Shown piece by piece: positions 11,701 to 24,439 of a stretch of 64,000 bases of DNA. Under the pieces are notes generated by a model. It was not told where the DNA came from. It ran no database searches and was given only the letters and a program-made list of their open reading frames with translations. The translations under genes were made by a program, and so were the position numbers. The stretch is from NCBI GenBank assembly GCA_032718865.1, contig JALUTQ010000003.1, positions 898,001-962,000 of the forward strand, read 5' to 3'. How positions within the stretch are numbered: position 1 is the first letter of the stretch; every line of letters starts with the position of its first letter. The stretch is from Tilletia caries (Eukaryota; Basidiomycota; Exobasidiomycetes; Tilletiales; Tilletiaceae).

Positions 11701-14292
11701 TGCATGGAATGTTGCTGCTGCTGCTGTTGCGGACCAGGACCGGGCCCAGGATCCGTCGCCCCGGGCGGCACCCTCTGTCCCTGTTGTTGTTGTTGCTGAG
11801 GACCACCCTGTATCAGAGGTGACGGCTGCGGCCCTCTCATCCCCTGCTGATGCATCTGTCCCTGCTGTGAACCAGGTCCACTAACAGCAGGGATCGCCTG
11901 CGGCATACCCGCCAACGGCGACTGACCGGGACCGGGACCCGCCTGCCTTTGCTGTTGTTGCTGCTGTTGTTGCTGATCACTCCCCGGCCCCCCACCGCCA
12001 TTCGACATGGACGAAGCCGATCGGCCCTGCATGCTCGAACTGCCTACGCCCGGTCCGAGCCCGCGCTGGGATCCATCCTGCTGACCACCAGGACCACCTT
12101 GACCCTGACCCTGTTGCTGCTGTTGCTGCATCATCGAGAGTTGGTGCTGTTGCTGTTGCTGTTGGAGCTGCATCTGTCGGACGGCCTGCTGTATCAGTGC
12201 AGATTGGTCAGGCGCGTCAGTTACAACGGTAGGTTCAACCTCCTTTTTCTCATTTTACTCTTTCGAAAAACTCACATTAGCAGGGCCCAACGCGTTCCCG
12301 CCAGGCCCACCAGACTCTGACCCACCCACGCGCGCCCCATTCCCTCCACCTTGCTGTTGCTGTGCCTGCGCCTGCTGCTGGGCTTGTTGAGCCTGCTGCA
12401 AATGCTGCGCCTGCAGCACCTTCAACGAGTGCGCCTGTTGCTGGGGCGTCAGATTCGCAGCGAGGAACTGGGTGCGCGCGGCGGGTGTCATGAGTTTGAC
12501 GTCGTCAATGGAGAAGCCGGATTTGACGGCCGCGGTGGAGAGGAGTTGGTACTGCTGTACCGGTTGGAGGTTGTTCCAGGGTGGGTTGAGGAGGGGCATC
12601 CCTACGCCTACGCCCGCCCCTGCTCCCACTCCTAATGCTGAGGATGGTAATAAGGAGGACGATGATGATGCGTTGTTATTGGCCGTCGAGGATAGTTGGT
12701 TGGCGTTGAAGTGGTTCGAGGCGGCCATGGCTGCTGCGGCCGCTGCTGGACCTGCGACAGCGTTGCGAATCATGACTTGATTCATGGTCGACGCACCATT
12801 CTGAGGATGGAGAGTTCCACTTGCTCCCCCACCTCCTGGTGCCATAATTCCCTGAGAATGGCCGTCCTGTCCACCGAGGAACCAGGCCGGGTTCATGCCT
12901 GACTGCTGCTGCTGTTGACTCAGATCGGCGGAGAAGGCTGGATCGAGACCCTCGTGTTTGCGAACGTGCATGTTGTCTGCCTTGTGATCTTGCATGTCCG
13001 GGTGGATGCGGGAGGAGTAGGGCTGGTTCTTCTCTGTGCGACTGAACATGTCCCAAAAGACGCGCCAATATCTGTGAAATGAAAAGTTTGAGCAAACGCG
13101 CGGATGAAGGTGAAAGAGATGGCTGGATACTGACTCGTGCAGAAGGCCTTGTGGTGTTGTTAATGGTATTTCTGGATGTCCGGGCATGGTAGCGTCTGAG
13201 ATGAGTGCTTTGGCAGCGTTGGTGAAGCCGCGGCGGGTGAGGTAGTCCCAAACGTAGATGTCGAGTCTGTATTGATACGATGTGAGATGAGAGATAGCGC
13301 CACAGATTGCGGGGACGGGAGAGTAAGGGAGAAAGAGGGAGATGAGGGGATATGGTTCAGATCGAGATAAGGGGAAAGCGGGTCACGGGGGTGTGTATAT
13401 GAAGAAAGGGTCAATGTACTCACTTTGCTGATTCTTCGCCCCATGTGACATCGCTGGGTTGCTGCGCGATTGTGGCTGTGGGATTGCCATTGTTATCCTT
13501 GGCTGTGTTGTTGTTCCTTGGACTGGCGCCCTGTTTTGAATTGGTGCCTGCTGCTGCCGCTGAGTTGCGAGGTCTCTTCTCCTTGCCCTGTTGTGGAGCG
13601 GGTGATCCGCCCTGGTCGAGGGAGAGAGATGCATTTCGTTTGCGGACGTGCTGCTGCTGCTGACCGTGGTTGGGTGATGATGCGGATGTGGATGGTGTGG
13701 GCGGTCGTATGGAGGTGGTGGGTGGGTTGGGTATCCCGTTCATCTTCTGATGCTGCTGCTGTTGCTGCTGCTGGTGTTGGTGCTGCTGCTGGTGGTGGTG
13801 ATGGTCTGGGCCGAGGTTGAGATGTGCTGTTGTGTGTGGTGATGCTGACAAGATGGCAGTGGTTGATGCGGAGGATGAGGACTGCGGGTAGCCGTATGGC
13901 TGTTGTTGCTGTTGCTGTTGCTGCTGCTGCTGCTGCTGTTGGAAGAGTGCTGCTGGTGATGGTGCGGGTGGGAGGGAGGTGGGTGGACCCATGGGAATCA
14001 TGGCTGGTGCTGGTGCTGTGGCTGGAGCTGCTGCTGCTGCTGTTGAGGACGACGACGCGTACATTGCGGTGAGGACGTGGTGTGGGATGTGTTCGTCTGC
14101 GCGTGGATCGATGCCGTGCCTGATGGGCGGGTACTCGATCTGTGCGCCGGAGAGGAAGGTGAACGACCAGCTGGGCGTGGACGTGGACGTGGCAGAGATA
14201 GCTGGAGTATTAGCAAGGGCGTGCTGGTGCAGTTCGACCGGAGTCCTGCGCTGTGTGGTCGAAGATGAGGACGGCGACGGCGACAGCGACAC
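8733..14292 (-). CDS. Flo8/LUFS-type LisH transcriptional regulator, Gln-rich
   Basis: Five exons (14292-13424, 13266-13135, 13071-12276, 12239-11525, 11434-8733) give about 1737 aa, with phases that close exactly. Exons 2-3 encode a LisH motif (LDIYVWDYLTRRGFTNAAKA) continuing into YWRVFWDMFSR. This is the LUFS block shared by plant LEUNIG, yeast Flo8 and SSDP proteins, which oligomerise and recruit co-regulators. Flo8-type proteins activate adhesion and filamentation genes under cAMP-PKA control; that role is known for relatives and only inferred here. The rest is low complexity: many poly-Gln runs, Gly/Pro-rich repeats, a basic Ser/Lys patch near 9800, and a Gly/Asn-rich tail. The 90-nt intron at 11435-11524 is a multiple of three with no stop, so retention would stay in frame. 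The gene shares its promoter region with the large coiled-coil gene at 15515. Confidence 0.8.
11138..11258. repeat. CAG/CAA (poly-Gln) microsatellite
   Basis: A nearly pure run of CTG/TTG triplets on the + strand (CAG/CAA on the coding strand). It encodes the longest Gln tracts of the Flo8-like protein. Similar shorter tracts lie near 10655-10710, 10850-10875, 12115-12170 and 13905-13945. Such tracts are prone to length change. Confidence 0.8.
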
Positions 14293-15514
14293 CGACTGGG
14301 ACGCAGACTGGCTTTCCCGTTGTCGTTGTGACTTCGGCTGTGACTGTGACTGTGGGGGAATACGGAGACTACGATACTACTGGCAGGATCGCTTCGTGTT
14401 GCGCCGATCCCCATCCAGTCTGCCGCTCGACTATTTTACGCAGCACGCACCCAGCGGAGACAGCCAGAGTAGTGCGAGGGAGTGAGGGAGTGGGTGAGTG
14501 AGTGAGCCAGCAGCGAGGAAGTGAGTAGTGAGTGAGCAAGGTGCAAGGTGTTCCTCCCATTCGGGCGGGTGCCAACTGCCAGGTGCACTGGGCGACGGCG
14601 GGTGGCCAACAATTGTAATCCAACCGAGTCCTATTTTTGTAATCTAGTCTCACTCCACATTACAACGCGCACACCTTCCGACCACTTCTTCAGTCTTCAC
14701 CCAGAGCATGCACACCGCGACTCACTCCTCCTCCTCCTTCTGCACTGACAGCAGATCAGCAGCCAGCACCCCAGGGCTCAGCGCTCAGCGCTCAGCGCTC
14801 TGAACAGGACAAGACACAAGGAAGATATGTAGAAAGGAAGGCGGGAACCGACGGCTTCTCGCTTCTGGGTTGAGTCGAAGGTCGGCAGCGCTAAGTCACG
14901 TGCTCGCTTGTGTCCCACGTGGCCGCAACTCTCCTGCCCCTCACACTTCCGCTGCACACCTCTCTCGACCACGTGAGAAGCGCAAAGACACGAGTGAAGC
15001 GAGATCGCATCGCACGTGGCTGCCGGCTGGCGTGGGTCCAAGCTCCCCCACTTTTCAGAATCGCCATGACTCCGCAAAAGACACCCACTTTTGGAATCTC
15101 ACCTACGGTCCCGACGAGCACGAGACCAACACGGCTGGGCGTCTCGGAAGCGGAACGCACCTTCTCGCGCACTCACTCGCTCGCTCGCTCGCTCGCTCGC
15201 TCACCTCGTCCGTCCCCTCCTACTTTCCTGCCACCACTGACCATCTCGCCACTCGCCAGCGCTCCGAGGCTTCCCCTTTCCTTCCCATACACGTAGCACG
15301 CCGCGAAGAGAGAGAGTGAGCGTGTCACTACTTCTTTCCACGTCTCTCTCCCACCATCCTACATCTCGGCCACCTCCAAGTCGACCACCCGATCGACACC
15401 GACACCGCCCCCGGTGCACGAGTGCCAAGCAACAGCAGTGCGGGTGTGTGTCTCTGTGTGCGTGAGTGCGTGTGCGTGTGAGGATCAAGGACTCCAAGAG
15501 AACATCTCCCCACC
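14293..15514. promoter_or_regulatory. Divergent promoter with four CACGTG boxes
   Basis: 1.2 kb between the starts of the Flo8-like gene (left, minus strand) and the giant coiled-coil gene (right, plus strand). Four exact CACGTG hexamers lie at 14897-14902, 14916-14921, 14970-14975 and 15013-15018, within 122 bp. Simple repeats flank them: GAGT-type units at about 14479-14545, three AGCGCTC units near 14777-14802, and a CTCG tetranucleotide run at about 15175-15201. The last 200 bp before the right-hand ATG are pyrimidine-rich, as in fungal leaders. bHLH-type control of one or both genes is inferred. Confidence 0.55.
15175..15201. repeat. CTCG tetranucleotide microsatellite
   Basis: About six tandem CTCG units in the divergent promoter region, between the CACGTG cluster and the ATG at 15515. 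Confidence 0.8.
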
Positions 15515-18500
15515 ATGGCGCACCACAATCTCCATCTGCATGTAAGCATTCATTCTCCCCTTGTTTCCACACCCACACTCACACTCGTCCCTGCTCTCTT
15601 ACAGATACCCCAGGGTAACGGAGGTCCCATGCACCAAGCCTTCTCGCCCAACACCATGAGTCCCTCCGCTGGCCCTCAATCCGCAGGCGGGCCCAACTCA
15701 GCTGGGCCACAGCGAAGATTCGGCGGCCCAGGCGGCGGCGGCAACTTCGGTCCAGGCGGTAATCTCGGACCTGGCATGGTACGTCTCTCTCTCTCTTCCT
15801 TACTTTCCCTATCTCTCAAACTATTTCCTCACCATGCTGACCTTAACCTTGGTGAATTCAGCGCCAACTTCAACATATCCAATCCCAACTGCACGCCTCA
15901 CAACAAGGCCATGGTCATCCGCAGCAGGGGTCTCCCGCTGGCTTTCAGCAGCCTGGTGGCCGTCGACCAGGCGCACCCACCCGCCTCGGCCTCAACGCCA
16001 TGAGCGCACCCTTCATGCCCGGCGGCGCAGGTGGCGCACCAGCGCCCATGCTCAGTCCAGGCTTTGTCAACGCAGCCGGCGCACTCTCCCCCGGCAGTGG
16101 CATGCACACGCCCGGAGCACCCAACATGGCAGGTATCGCAACCGGCCCCGGTCCAGGCATGATTCACGCACCCGGCAACGGCGGCATGATGGCTCCCATC
16201 CCTCCCGGCATGGGCATGGGTATGGGCATCGCCGGTATCCCCATGAGTCTCAGTCCCAGCGCACTCACCAGTGCAGGCTTGGGCCCACCCACCCCTCTCA
16301 GCGGGATGAATGCCTTCCCCGGCGGCGGCGGTCATAATGGAGCCGGTGGGCCGCCCAGCGGCGCCAGTACGCCTTCCATCGCTGCCTCTTCTGCACCCCA
16401 GGGTCGCATGGGCGGCATCTCCCCCATCCCTGGAGCAGGAGGACCCGGCGGTGGTATGTCGGCCTCCGCATCGAGCAACAACCTCATGGGCCGTGGACAG
16501 GCAGGACGTAAATCTCGCGGACTGCCCCAACATACCCCTCTCAAGACCACCGGCCACAACTCCAAGCCCTCGGTCAGCATGAGTGGACCGGCTGTGTTCC
16601 AGCTGCTGTCCAGCGTACAGGGAGCCGCTCTCAAGAAGCGTAACGTCGTCGCCCTCCCCAAGGAGATCGACGACGCCGCACACGAGGAGGCCGTCGCCAA
16701 CCTGGCCGCTCTACAACAGGATGCGGATCAGAGTGCGAACGGCACCATGACGGAGCAGGACAAGTCGGCTCGGAAAGCTCGGAACGCGGCTCGGGACGCC
16801 GCGGCGGTCCGTTCCAAATGGCCCGCCCGCGAACCGGAGCCGTTCGACCCGGAACTCCTCCAACCCGACGCCCATCCGGACCTGATCCTCTCCGACGAAC
16901 AAACGGTCTCGGCGGCGATGTACCCCGAGGCCTGGCCGTACGACCAGGGTCTGCCGGAGTCGATCGATATCTACCTCCCTGGGAAAGGGGCGTGGGATAT
17001 CTATCGGGAACAGCGGATTCGGGAACGGATCGAGGCGGCTGAGGTCGAGGATCGGTCGTATGACGCTCTTCAGCAGCAGCTGGATGGCGTGGCTAGTTCG
17101 CAGTTTGATAGTCGGAGTGCGAGTCGGACTGGGTATCGGGGTGCGATGCCTCCGACTGGTGGTGCTGAGGTCGGCGAGACGAGCTGGGGATACGGCGTTG
17201 GCGCTGGTGATAGCTCGACCTTTGGCATTGTCAATCATGAGAACAACGACAACGACGGACACGCAGCAGACGACCCCTCCCACGCACACGCACTGTCCAT
17301 CTCCAGCCCGGCCGACCACAACATGGTCTCCTTCAAGCTCAACCGGTACCTCCAGTCCCAAGCCGATGCGGATAACCCGCACCACGAGTCCAACAACACG
17401 GGTCCGGGTGGGCGGAGACTTTCATCGTACTCGGACTCGGCGGATAACCGGTATGAGACCGCGGTTCCGCAGAGCGGAACGCACGCGCCCTCCGCTTCGC
17501 TCGCCATCGCTCCTACGCAGTATCTTGAGAACTTCCTGAATGCATCCCCGGCTCAGAACGCGCTTGCGAGGTCGGCCTCGGACCGGGGCACGACGATGGG
17601 CTTTGATGGGCTGGGTCGGCCGGAGATGGTCGCGCAGCGCGGGGGGATGGTCATGGCCGAACGGGTCAGTTCGTCGTATGGACGGCTTGACTCGGGTGTG
17701 CATACTGCCCCTGGGGATATTTCGGCTTCGCTTGAGGAGCTGGATGCCACTGCGGACACGACGGCTGCGAGTTCTGCGGCTGCGAATAAGGGCGATCGGA
17801 GTGGGACGCCGAATTGGAAGGACCTTGCGCGTGGGTTTGGGTATGATCTTGCGGAGGTTGATGAGGAGGGTGATGAGGAGGTCCGGAGCGGGCCGCACAG
17901 TCGCAAGACGTCCAAGTCCCATCGGAACGGAGTTGCCCGTCCCGGCGATAATGACGATGATGGTGGCGACAACGACGACGACGACGACGACGCGGACATG
18001 CGTACGAACCCATCTGAAGACGCGGACGACTCGAACGTCGAGGATGAAGATGAGGATGACGGCGAGGATGAATCGCGCACCCATCGGCGTCAGACCTCCC
18101 AGGCGAGCGAGCGACACTGGGCCCGACGAAGCACGGCGCAACTGTCCGACTTTGGCACGCGTCCCCCCGCTACGACGACCGCGGCGGGCCATGCGCGCGC
18201 CTCGATGCGCGGCTCGAACGAGATCTCCGGTCTGAGCCTGAGCGAGCTCGAACTTCATAACCACAACCGGCGCCACGAACATGGGGAGGGGGAGCTGGAG
18301 ATGGAGGAAGAGGATGCGATCTCGGAGGCGACGACGGAAGGTGCGAGCGAGGAGGTGTATAGTAACCCCTCGGACGAAGAGGCTGCGCAGCTTCGACGGG
18401 AGGAACGGAGGGAGATGAGGGAGCGGAGGCGGGCGTCGAGGGGTGGGATGGGCTCGTACCATTCGCCTGGGGCGCAGCGGAATGCCCGAGGAGGCAATGG

Positions 18501-21500
18501 TGGAGGTGGACTCGGTCGACCGCGTTCGGGCACGGTTAATACGCTCCCTAGCAGCAGCTTTGGTGAAGGGGACGACTATGACCAGCGACGGAACCCACGT
18601 GCTCGTCCGCCTGGGTTCCCCGGCGCGTCGATGGGCCGTCGTCCCTCGGACCGGTACGAGATCGTCAGTAACCCGTCGGATGAGGATGGGGACCAGTTCA
18701 GTGGTGGTGCGGAGACGTTTGGTGGGCATGGGCCGTTGGATCACCCGCTCTCTGGTGGTCCGAGTGGGGGCCATGTCGGTCGGATGAGCGAGGACTTCAG
18801 GTTCCCGCCTTCGGTTGGGGCGTATGGTGTCGGCGGCCGGAGTAACGAGATCAGTCCGTACCAGACGCAGGCGTACCACGAGTCCGGGAACAACGTGATG
18901 CCTCGCTTTGGTACCGGTGCGGGTACGATTGGGAACAACAGTAGTGGCACGATTGGTCGGTCCGCGGGGAACTCGATGTTGAACCCTGCTGCGAAGGAGT
19001 TCAGCTTTGGCGACATTTCGGGGACGAGCAGTCGACCCTCGCTCAATGCGGCTGCGCCTTCGTTCACCCCTGGCAAGTTCACCTTCACCGCGCCTGGTGT
19101 GGCGAAGGTCACGATCCCAGAACCGATCCCGCTGGTGTATCCCGCCCGTGCGCTGCCCTCGCAGGAAGTCGCGTTGGAGAAGTCCGCCTCGGGCGTACGC
19201 GATGCGCAGGGGCGGGAGAAACGACCGCGCTTTGGGCGGAATGCGGAGATGCTCCTGTTGGACGAGGGCGAGTTCTCGTTCCAGCAGTCTGAGGACGCGT
19301 TTGATCCTACGATGCACTTCACGCCGCAGCAGCGGCCCATGAACTCGACGGCGAGTATCGAGGGGCCCTTGAGGAACTTGCAGGATGGGACTTCTGTCAG
19401 GCCGTTCGGGAGCTTGGACAGTATTCATGCGCCGGCGAGGGCGGGCGCGGGCGCGGTGCCTGCTGCGCCGAGTTTGCCGAACATCATCCAGCACCATCGG
19501 CCGTCGGCGAGTGGGGATTACTCGTTACAGGCTCATGCGCAGCCGTTCCAGCCTACGTGGGGCCGGTCGACGGCTGCGGGACCTGCATCGCGTCCTGGGA
19601 TTCCCAGCTTTGCTGGCATGCCGGCCGCCGCAGAACGTCCGATGCCGCTCATCTTTGGCAGCAGCGGGGTGTTGTCGACTGTGCCCGCGTCGGATTTCAC
19701 TTTCACTATTGGGAACAAGGCGATCCCGATCCGAAGGCCCGACGAGGCGGGCATCGGTGGCGCCGCCGACATTTCGAACGGATCGCACTCGCACGAGGCG
19801 TCGATCCATGCCGACGGTAGTAGGACTTCGATGCCTGATGTGCCTAGGGACATGGACTCGGAACATGACCAGGAGAACGACAGGCGTGGCAGCTTGGCGC
19901 ACCGGCCTTCGATCGGCGATGTGCGGCGGATCAGCGAGACGTCGACTTCGGCGCGGGTGCCTCTGTCGTCGATGTATGACCAGTACTCGGACGACGCGAC
20001 GGCAGCGGCTTCGGCGCTCGTGTCTGCCTCTGCGGTTCATGCGGCCAAGCAGAAACTTGCCCGCTCGGCGCCTGTGCCGATCCCGATGCTCCGACCGGAC
20101 CAGGCCGCACAGCAGGCCGCAGGACACGCGAGCAGCACGGGTCTGGCGCGTAGTTTCCGCTCGCACGGTCGGAACGGGACTGCGGAGAGTCTGGCGCATT
20201 CGCTCACGTCTGGTCGGGCGATGCGTCATCGTCGGGCGAGCACGGTCGAAGTTGACAGTCTGGGCGAAGGGGATGAAGGCCGGAGCGGGGACGACGATGT
20301 TGATGAGGATGAGGACGATGAGGATGCTGTTTCGGACATTATTGAGGAGCTTGGTGAACGTATTGAGAAGGCGCTTGATGGGTGGGCTGGCAAGATTTTG
20401 GACGAGGTCACGATTATGGGACAGGTGCGGCCGATGATTGGTGCCAAGCTTGACGCTGCGGATCGTGATGCTCTTTTGGAGAGCTTTGGCGTCCGGGTCG
20501 AGGAACAGCTGCAGGATCACTTTGCTCGGTTCAAGGAGACGACGGCTGCTCAGACTGCTGCTGCTGCGGCCGCTGCTGCTGCCAAGGCCGAGATGGACGC
20601 CACGAAGGACACGGATTCGACTGTGATGCCTACCCGGACTGCCCACCCTTCGCGAACTGGCTCTGGTCATCCGCCTTTGGACGCGGTGGGCGAGTTGGAC
20701 TTTGACTACGTGTCGGACACGCTGGATCAGAAGATTGCCGATCTTAAGCGGGAGCTTATGGCTGCGTTTGACACGGCGTTGCCGAGGGCTATGGAGTCTG
20801 TGGTGGACAAGATCCCTGCGCCGGCTCCCGTAGCTGCTCCTGCTCCAGCGACGATTACGGCTTCCAACGCGGCGTCCGCGACTTTCCCATCCACTATGGA
20901 CCTTTCGCTCAGCTCGTCCCAAGAGCTCGCTGATCTTCTCCTTCGACGGCTGCAGAGCGCTCTCGAGGCCAAGCAGGACTCGACGAACGAGGTCCTTCAG
21001 AACACGCTGGAGAAGGTGCTCGAGCCTCTGCTCGAAGATGGGTTCGCCCGTGCTCAAGTCAAGTCCGTCGTCGACCGGACCGAGTCTGCCCACCAGCTCA
21101 CTGAGCTCATGGTCTCCAAGTTTGGCGACCTCGAGAATCTCATGGGCGAGTCTCGTCAGACAATTGAAGACCATCTGCAAGTGGCGCTTATCAACGGCTT
21201 GGTGCCTCACATCGAGACGCTGCGTCAGGAACCGATCGACCCTGACCTCGTAGCCGCTCGGGTGCTTGAGATACTCGTGCCCATGCTTGACCGCGGGTAT
21301 GAGCGCGAGAGTAGCTCGAGGAAGAACAGCGAGGAGGGACGGCCGCAGCCTGTTGTGCAGACGGACGACATCGCCGACACGACGGTGGAGCGACTTCTTC
21401 CGTTCCTCAATGCGCTCAAGCCGGCTCATATCGACATCGAAGAGCTCGGGGCGATGCTCGATGTCTCGTTGGCAAAGAAGCACATCTCTGCTGAGACTGA

Positions 21501-23260
21501 TCTCGAGCCCGTCATTGCTCTGTTGGAGCCACTGGTCTCCAACCAGGCCGATGCGCGGACTATGTCTCGGCAGACGATTGACCGACTCAAAGAGGTCGAA
21601 AGCACTCTTTCGGTCCTGCCCGGCGCTATCAACGCAAAGACGGAGATCTTCCTTACGGCCACCCAGCAGACGCATGACACCCAGGGATCGATCTTGGAGC
21701 GTATCAACGACCTGGGCCACCAGCTACAGACCATGCTGCATCGCACTGCTGAGCTCGACGAGCAACGCGATGAGCTCATTCGGCAGCTTGACGAAGTGCG
21801 CAAGGAGGTCAACGAACGCAAAGCTGAGGCTGACGAGGCAAAGTCTGAGCTCAGTGCTGCCAACGGCTACGGAAACACGCTCAAGGACGAGCTCACGCGA
21901 CTCGAGGCACGTCTGGATCAAGCTGAGAGGGCAGCTGAAGAGGTCACTGATCAGATGGACGAGCTCCGCACCCGTGCTCAACAGGCCCGTGAGCGTGAGC
22001 ACATCGCTGAGCGCAGGGCCGACCAGATGACGGCTCAGGCTCGGGAGGCCCAGCATGCCGGGGACGCGGCCCAGGCCCAGAACTTGCTCCTGCAGAAGCG
22101 ACTTGAGGAACTCTCCTCTGAGCTGGCGGAGGCCAGGGCCGAGAGGAACCGTCAGCGCGAAGCGGCAACGCAATCTACTGCCGATGCGATCGTCCGCGCG
22201 GAGCGAGCGGAGATGGCAGCCGACGAAGCGCGCCAGCGTGCCGATGCGCGTGTGGACGAGGCCGCTCGTGTGGAGCGAAACGCACACGAGCAAGCCTCCG
22301 CCATTGCTGAGCGAGCAGCGAAGGCGGAGGGCGAAGCTGCCAGCCTGGAGAAGCGCGTGATCGAGCAAGACTCCAAGATTGCGAATCTGCAACAGCTGAC
22401 TGCGACACAGAAGCAGAAGGCTGCCCAGTCGCAGCAGAAGCTGTCCGAGTCGGACAAGAAGATGCAGCACTTTGAGCAACAGGCGCAAGACCTTGCCATT
22501 GCGAATGCCAGACTGGCGGAGATGGAGGCGCGGCTGGCTGACAAGGAGGCTGTGGAGGATCGTCTTGCGCATAGCCAAGATGCCGAGATGGTGAGTTGTC
22601 TTTAGTTCGTGACCAAATGATGATGACCAGAGTATACTGACACGATCCATTCTCATCGCTCAGCGTCTCCGCGAGGAGCTATCCACGTACCACACCCGCT
22701 TCCTGGACCTTGAGAAGGACCTCATCACCATGAAGGAAAGCATGGTCGGGCGGGACGAGTTGGAAGCCGTCCAGGCCGAGCTTGCGGGAAGCCGCGAAGA
22801 TGTTGCACGTTTGAACGGCCAGCTTGCGGAGCGCGAACAACAGGCTGCTGCCGCGCTGGCGGCTGCCAAGGAGCTGCAGCAGCACCAACAACAACAACAA
22901 CAACCACTATGGGACGGCTCACACGCTCAGCATCCCGGCAACGTCAACACGTGGACTTCCATACAGGCCCCACCCAAACGGCAGGGCGACTTCCACAATG
23001 ACGGCGCGCATCAGTACCCGCGGGAGATGCCGACTCCAACCACTGCGGCTCCGAGACACACCTATGCTTCGAACGGGGCCAACAACTGGGGCGACTCGGA
23101 CTCGTCGACGGACTCCTTTGCGCCTACCGGCCAGTCGGGGTACAGCAGTTATGCGCAGATTGCGCCGCCCAGCAAGAAGGCGCCGTCCTTCTCTGGCCGG
23201 AGCGAGTCCTTTGGGCCGACTCGGGTACCTCAGCGAGATGCAGGTGGTTGGTGGAGCTGA
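15515..23260 (+). CDS. Giant low-complexity and coiled-coil protein (about 2508 aa), unrecognised
   Basis: Four exons: 15515-15541, 15605-15778, 15862-22590 and 22664-23260, all joined in phase 0; exon 3 alone is 6.7 kb. I do not recognise the family. Residues 1-270 are Gly/Pro/Met-rich. A more ordered block follows (FQLLSSVQGAALKKRNVVAL, later PEAWPYDQGLPESIDIYLPG near residues 425-445). Then come Ser-rich and acidic stretches (Asp/Glu run near 17950-18070), a repeated EVYSNPSDEE / EIVSNPSDED motif, and short Phe-rich motifs (FSFGD, GKFTFTAPG, DFTFTIGNK). A long Ala/Glu/Arg-rich coiled coil covers roughly residues 2010-2400, and the tail is Ser/Gly-rich. Such a layout suits a cytoskeletal or polarity scaffold, but that is a guess. 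The 9-residue first exon and the ATG at 15515 rest on splice-site and phase agreement. Confidence 0.75.
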
Positions 23261-24439
23261 AGAGGCACGGCCTGCTCTTCTCTTCTCTTCGGATATCTCC
23301 TCCGTCTCTTCGACTACGATTCCTCTTCGACTATTCTCATCAAAAAAGTTTCCCAAGTCTTCGTGTTTCCCTCCGCGTCAACCGACCATTTTTATTTCCT
23401 ATTCCCGTCCTCTCCTGCGAACGACATCCGGTCTCCCGTCTCCATCCCAACCAACACTTTCTCTGCACATAAGTCTTCGGGACGTCCCTTGCACGTCTTC
23501 TCGGCTGCGAAACTCTCTCTCTCTCACCCACAAGTCATACCTACAACATCTCCGCCTTCCCGCTCTCGAATCTCAACTGCGATATTCCAGAACCAACTCT
23601 CTACATCACCAATTCACTAACTTCTTAACACACGACCGCTTCGCCTATCCATTACACATACCTCTCCTTTCTTCCCAAATTCAATCCACCTCAAAGATCG
23701 TTCTCCTTCTTGCGAAATCCCCTTTGATTCGTCGTCCAGCTTCCTTACCCCCTCTTCAACCACTGCATGAATCCATAAGGAACAGCCAGTAGCCTGCGCC
23801 AACTGAAATTGAGGGCAAAATGAGGTGAGCGGATCTCCCGAGCGATGGAGACATAAATGAGGTGACGGGAGAGCGCCAGAGGGCCGAAGCGTTGTTCACC
23901 CTCGGGCGGAGTTTGAAATTGGGTCCCGGCAACGCAACAACGCAAATGCAACCGAAAGTCCGTAAACGTGAGAATGGATGGAGGTAGTTTAGCCATTCTC
24001 CGTAAAGTGATTATGCGCGTTGCGAGAGGAGCAGGGGGGGTTGGAACGAAGGGGGTCAGAGGTTGGGGTGGAGTGGAAAGGAGATGGGGAGGGGAACTGA
24101 ATGAAGCAGAGAGAGAGAGAGTTAGCTGACGCTTCGAGTCATAGAGACGCAGCGCGACCCGTGTCATTGGTCAAAAGGCTTGGAGATGGCAATCGAGCTG
24201 ACCTGCCCAGAGGAGATGTATGCCCCAGGCCTGCAAGAGGGGCAACCCCCGCCCAGAAAGGGACACGGATGTGACGTGTGATGGTTGCCGATGTGATCTT
24301 CCGACAGGGGCGATCGAAATGCTTGAGAACAGACATATGATGCAGATGTTAGTAACTAGTGGAGAGTGGGAGATGTGGAAGAGGCAAACATACCTGTATA
24401 AAAGGTAGGTCGGGGAGCTATGGGAACGACCCTCCTTCT
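23261..24439. other. Intergenic region, possible 3' UTRs
   Basis: 1.18 kb between the end of the giant coiled-coil gene (plus strand) and the end of the RPT3 tail fragment (minus strand). On the minus strand there is an intron-like stretch: GTATGT donor near 24393, a perfect TACTAAC branch sequence near 24354, and an AG near 24322. I could not build a coding frame across it, so it may be an untranslated intron or a remnant. The rest shows no coding signal I can support. Confidence 0.35.

Noticed and set aside
17422..19497. Long Arg-rich minus-strand frame (691 codons)
   Set aside because: A shadow of the giant coiled-coil gene caused by high GC; no domain, and the plus frame has continuous coding character.
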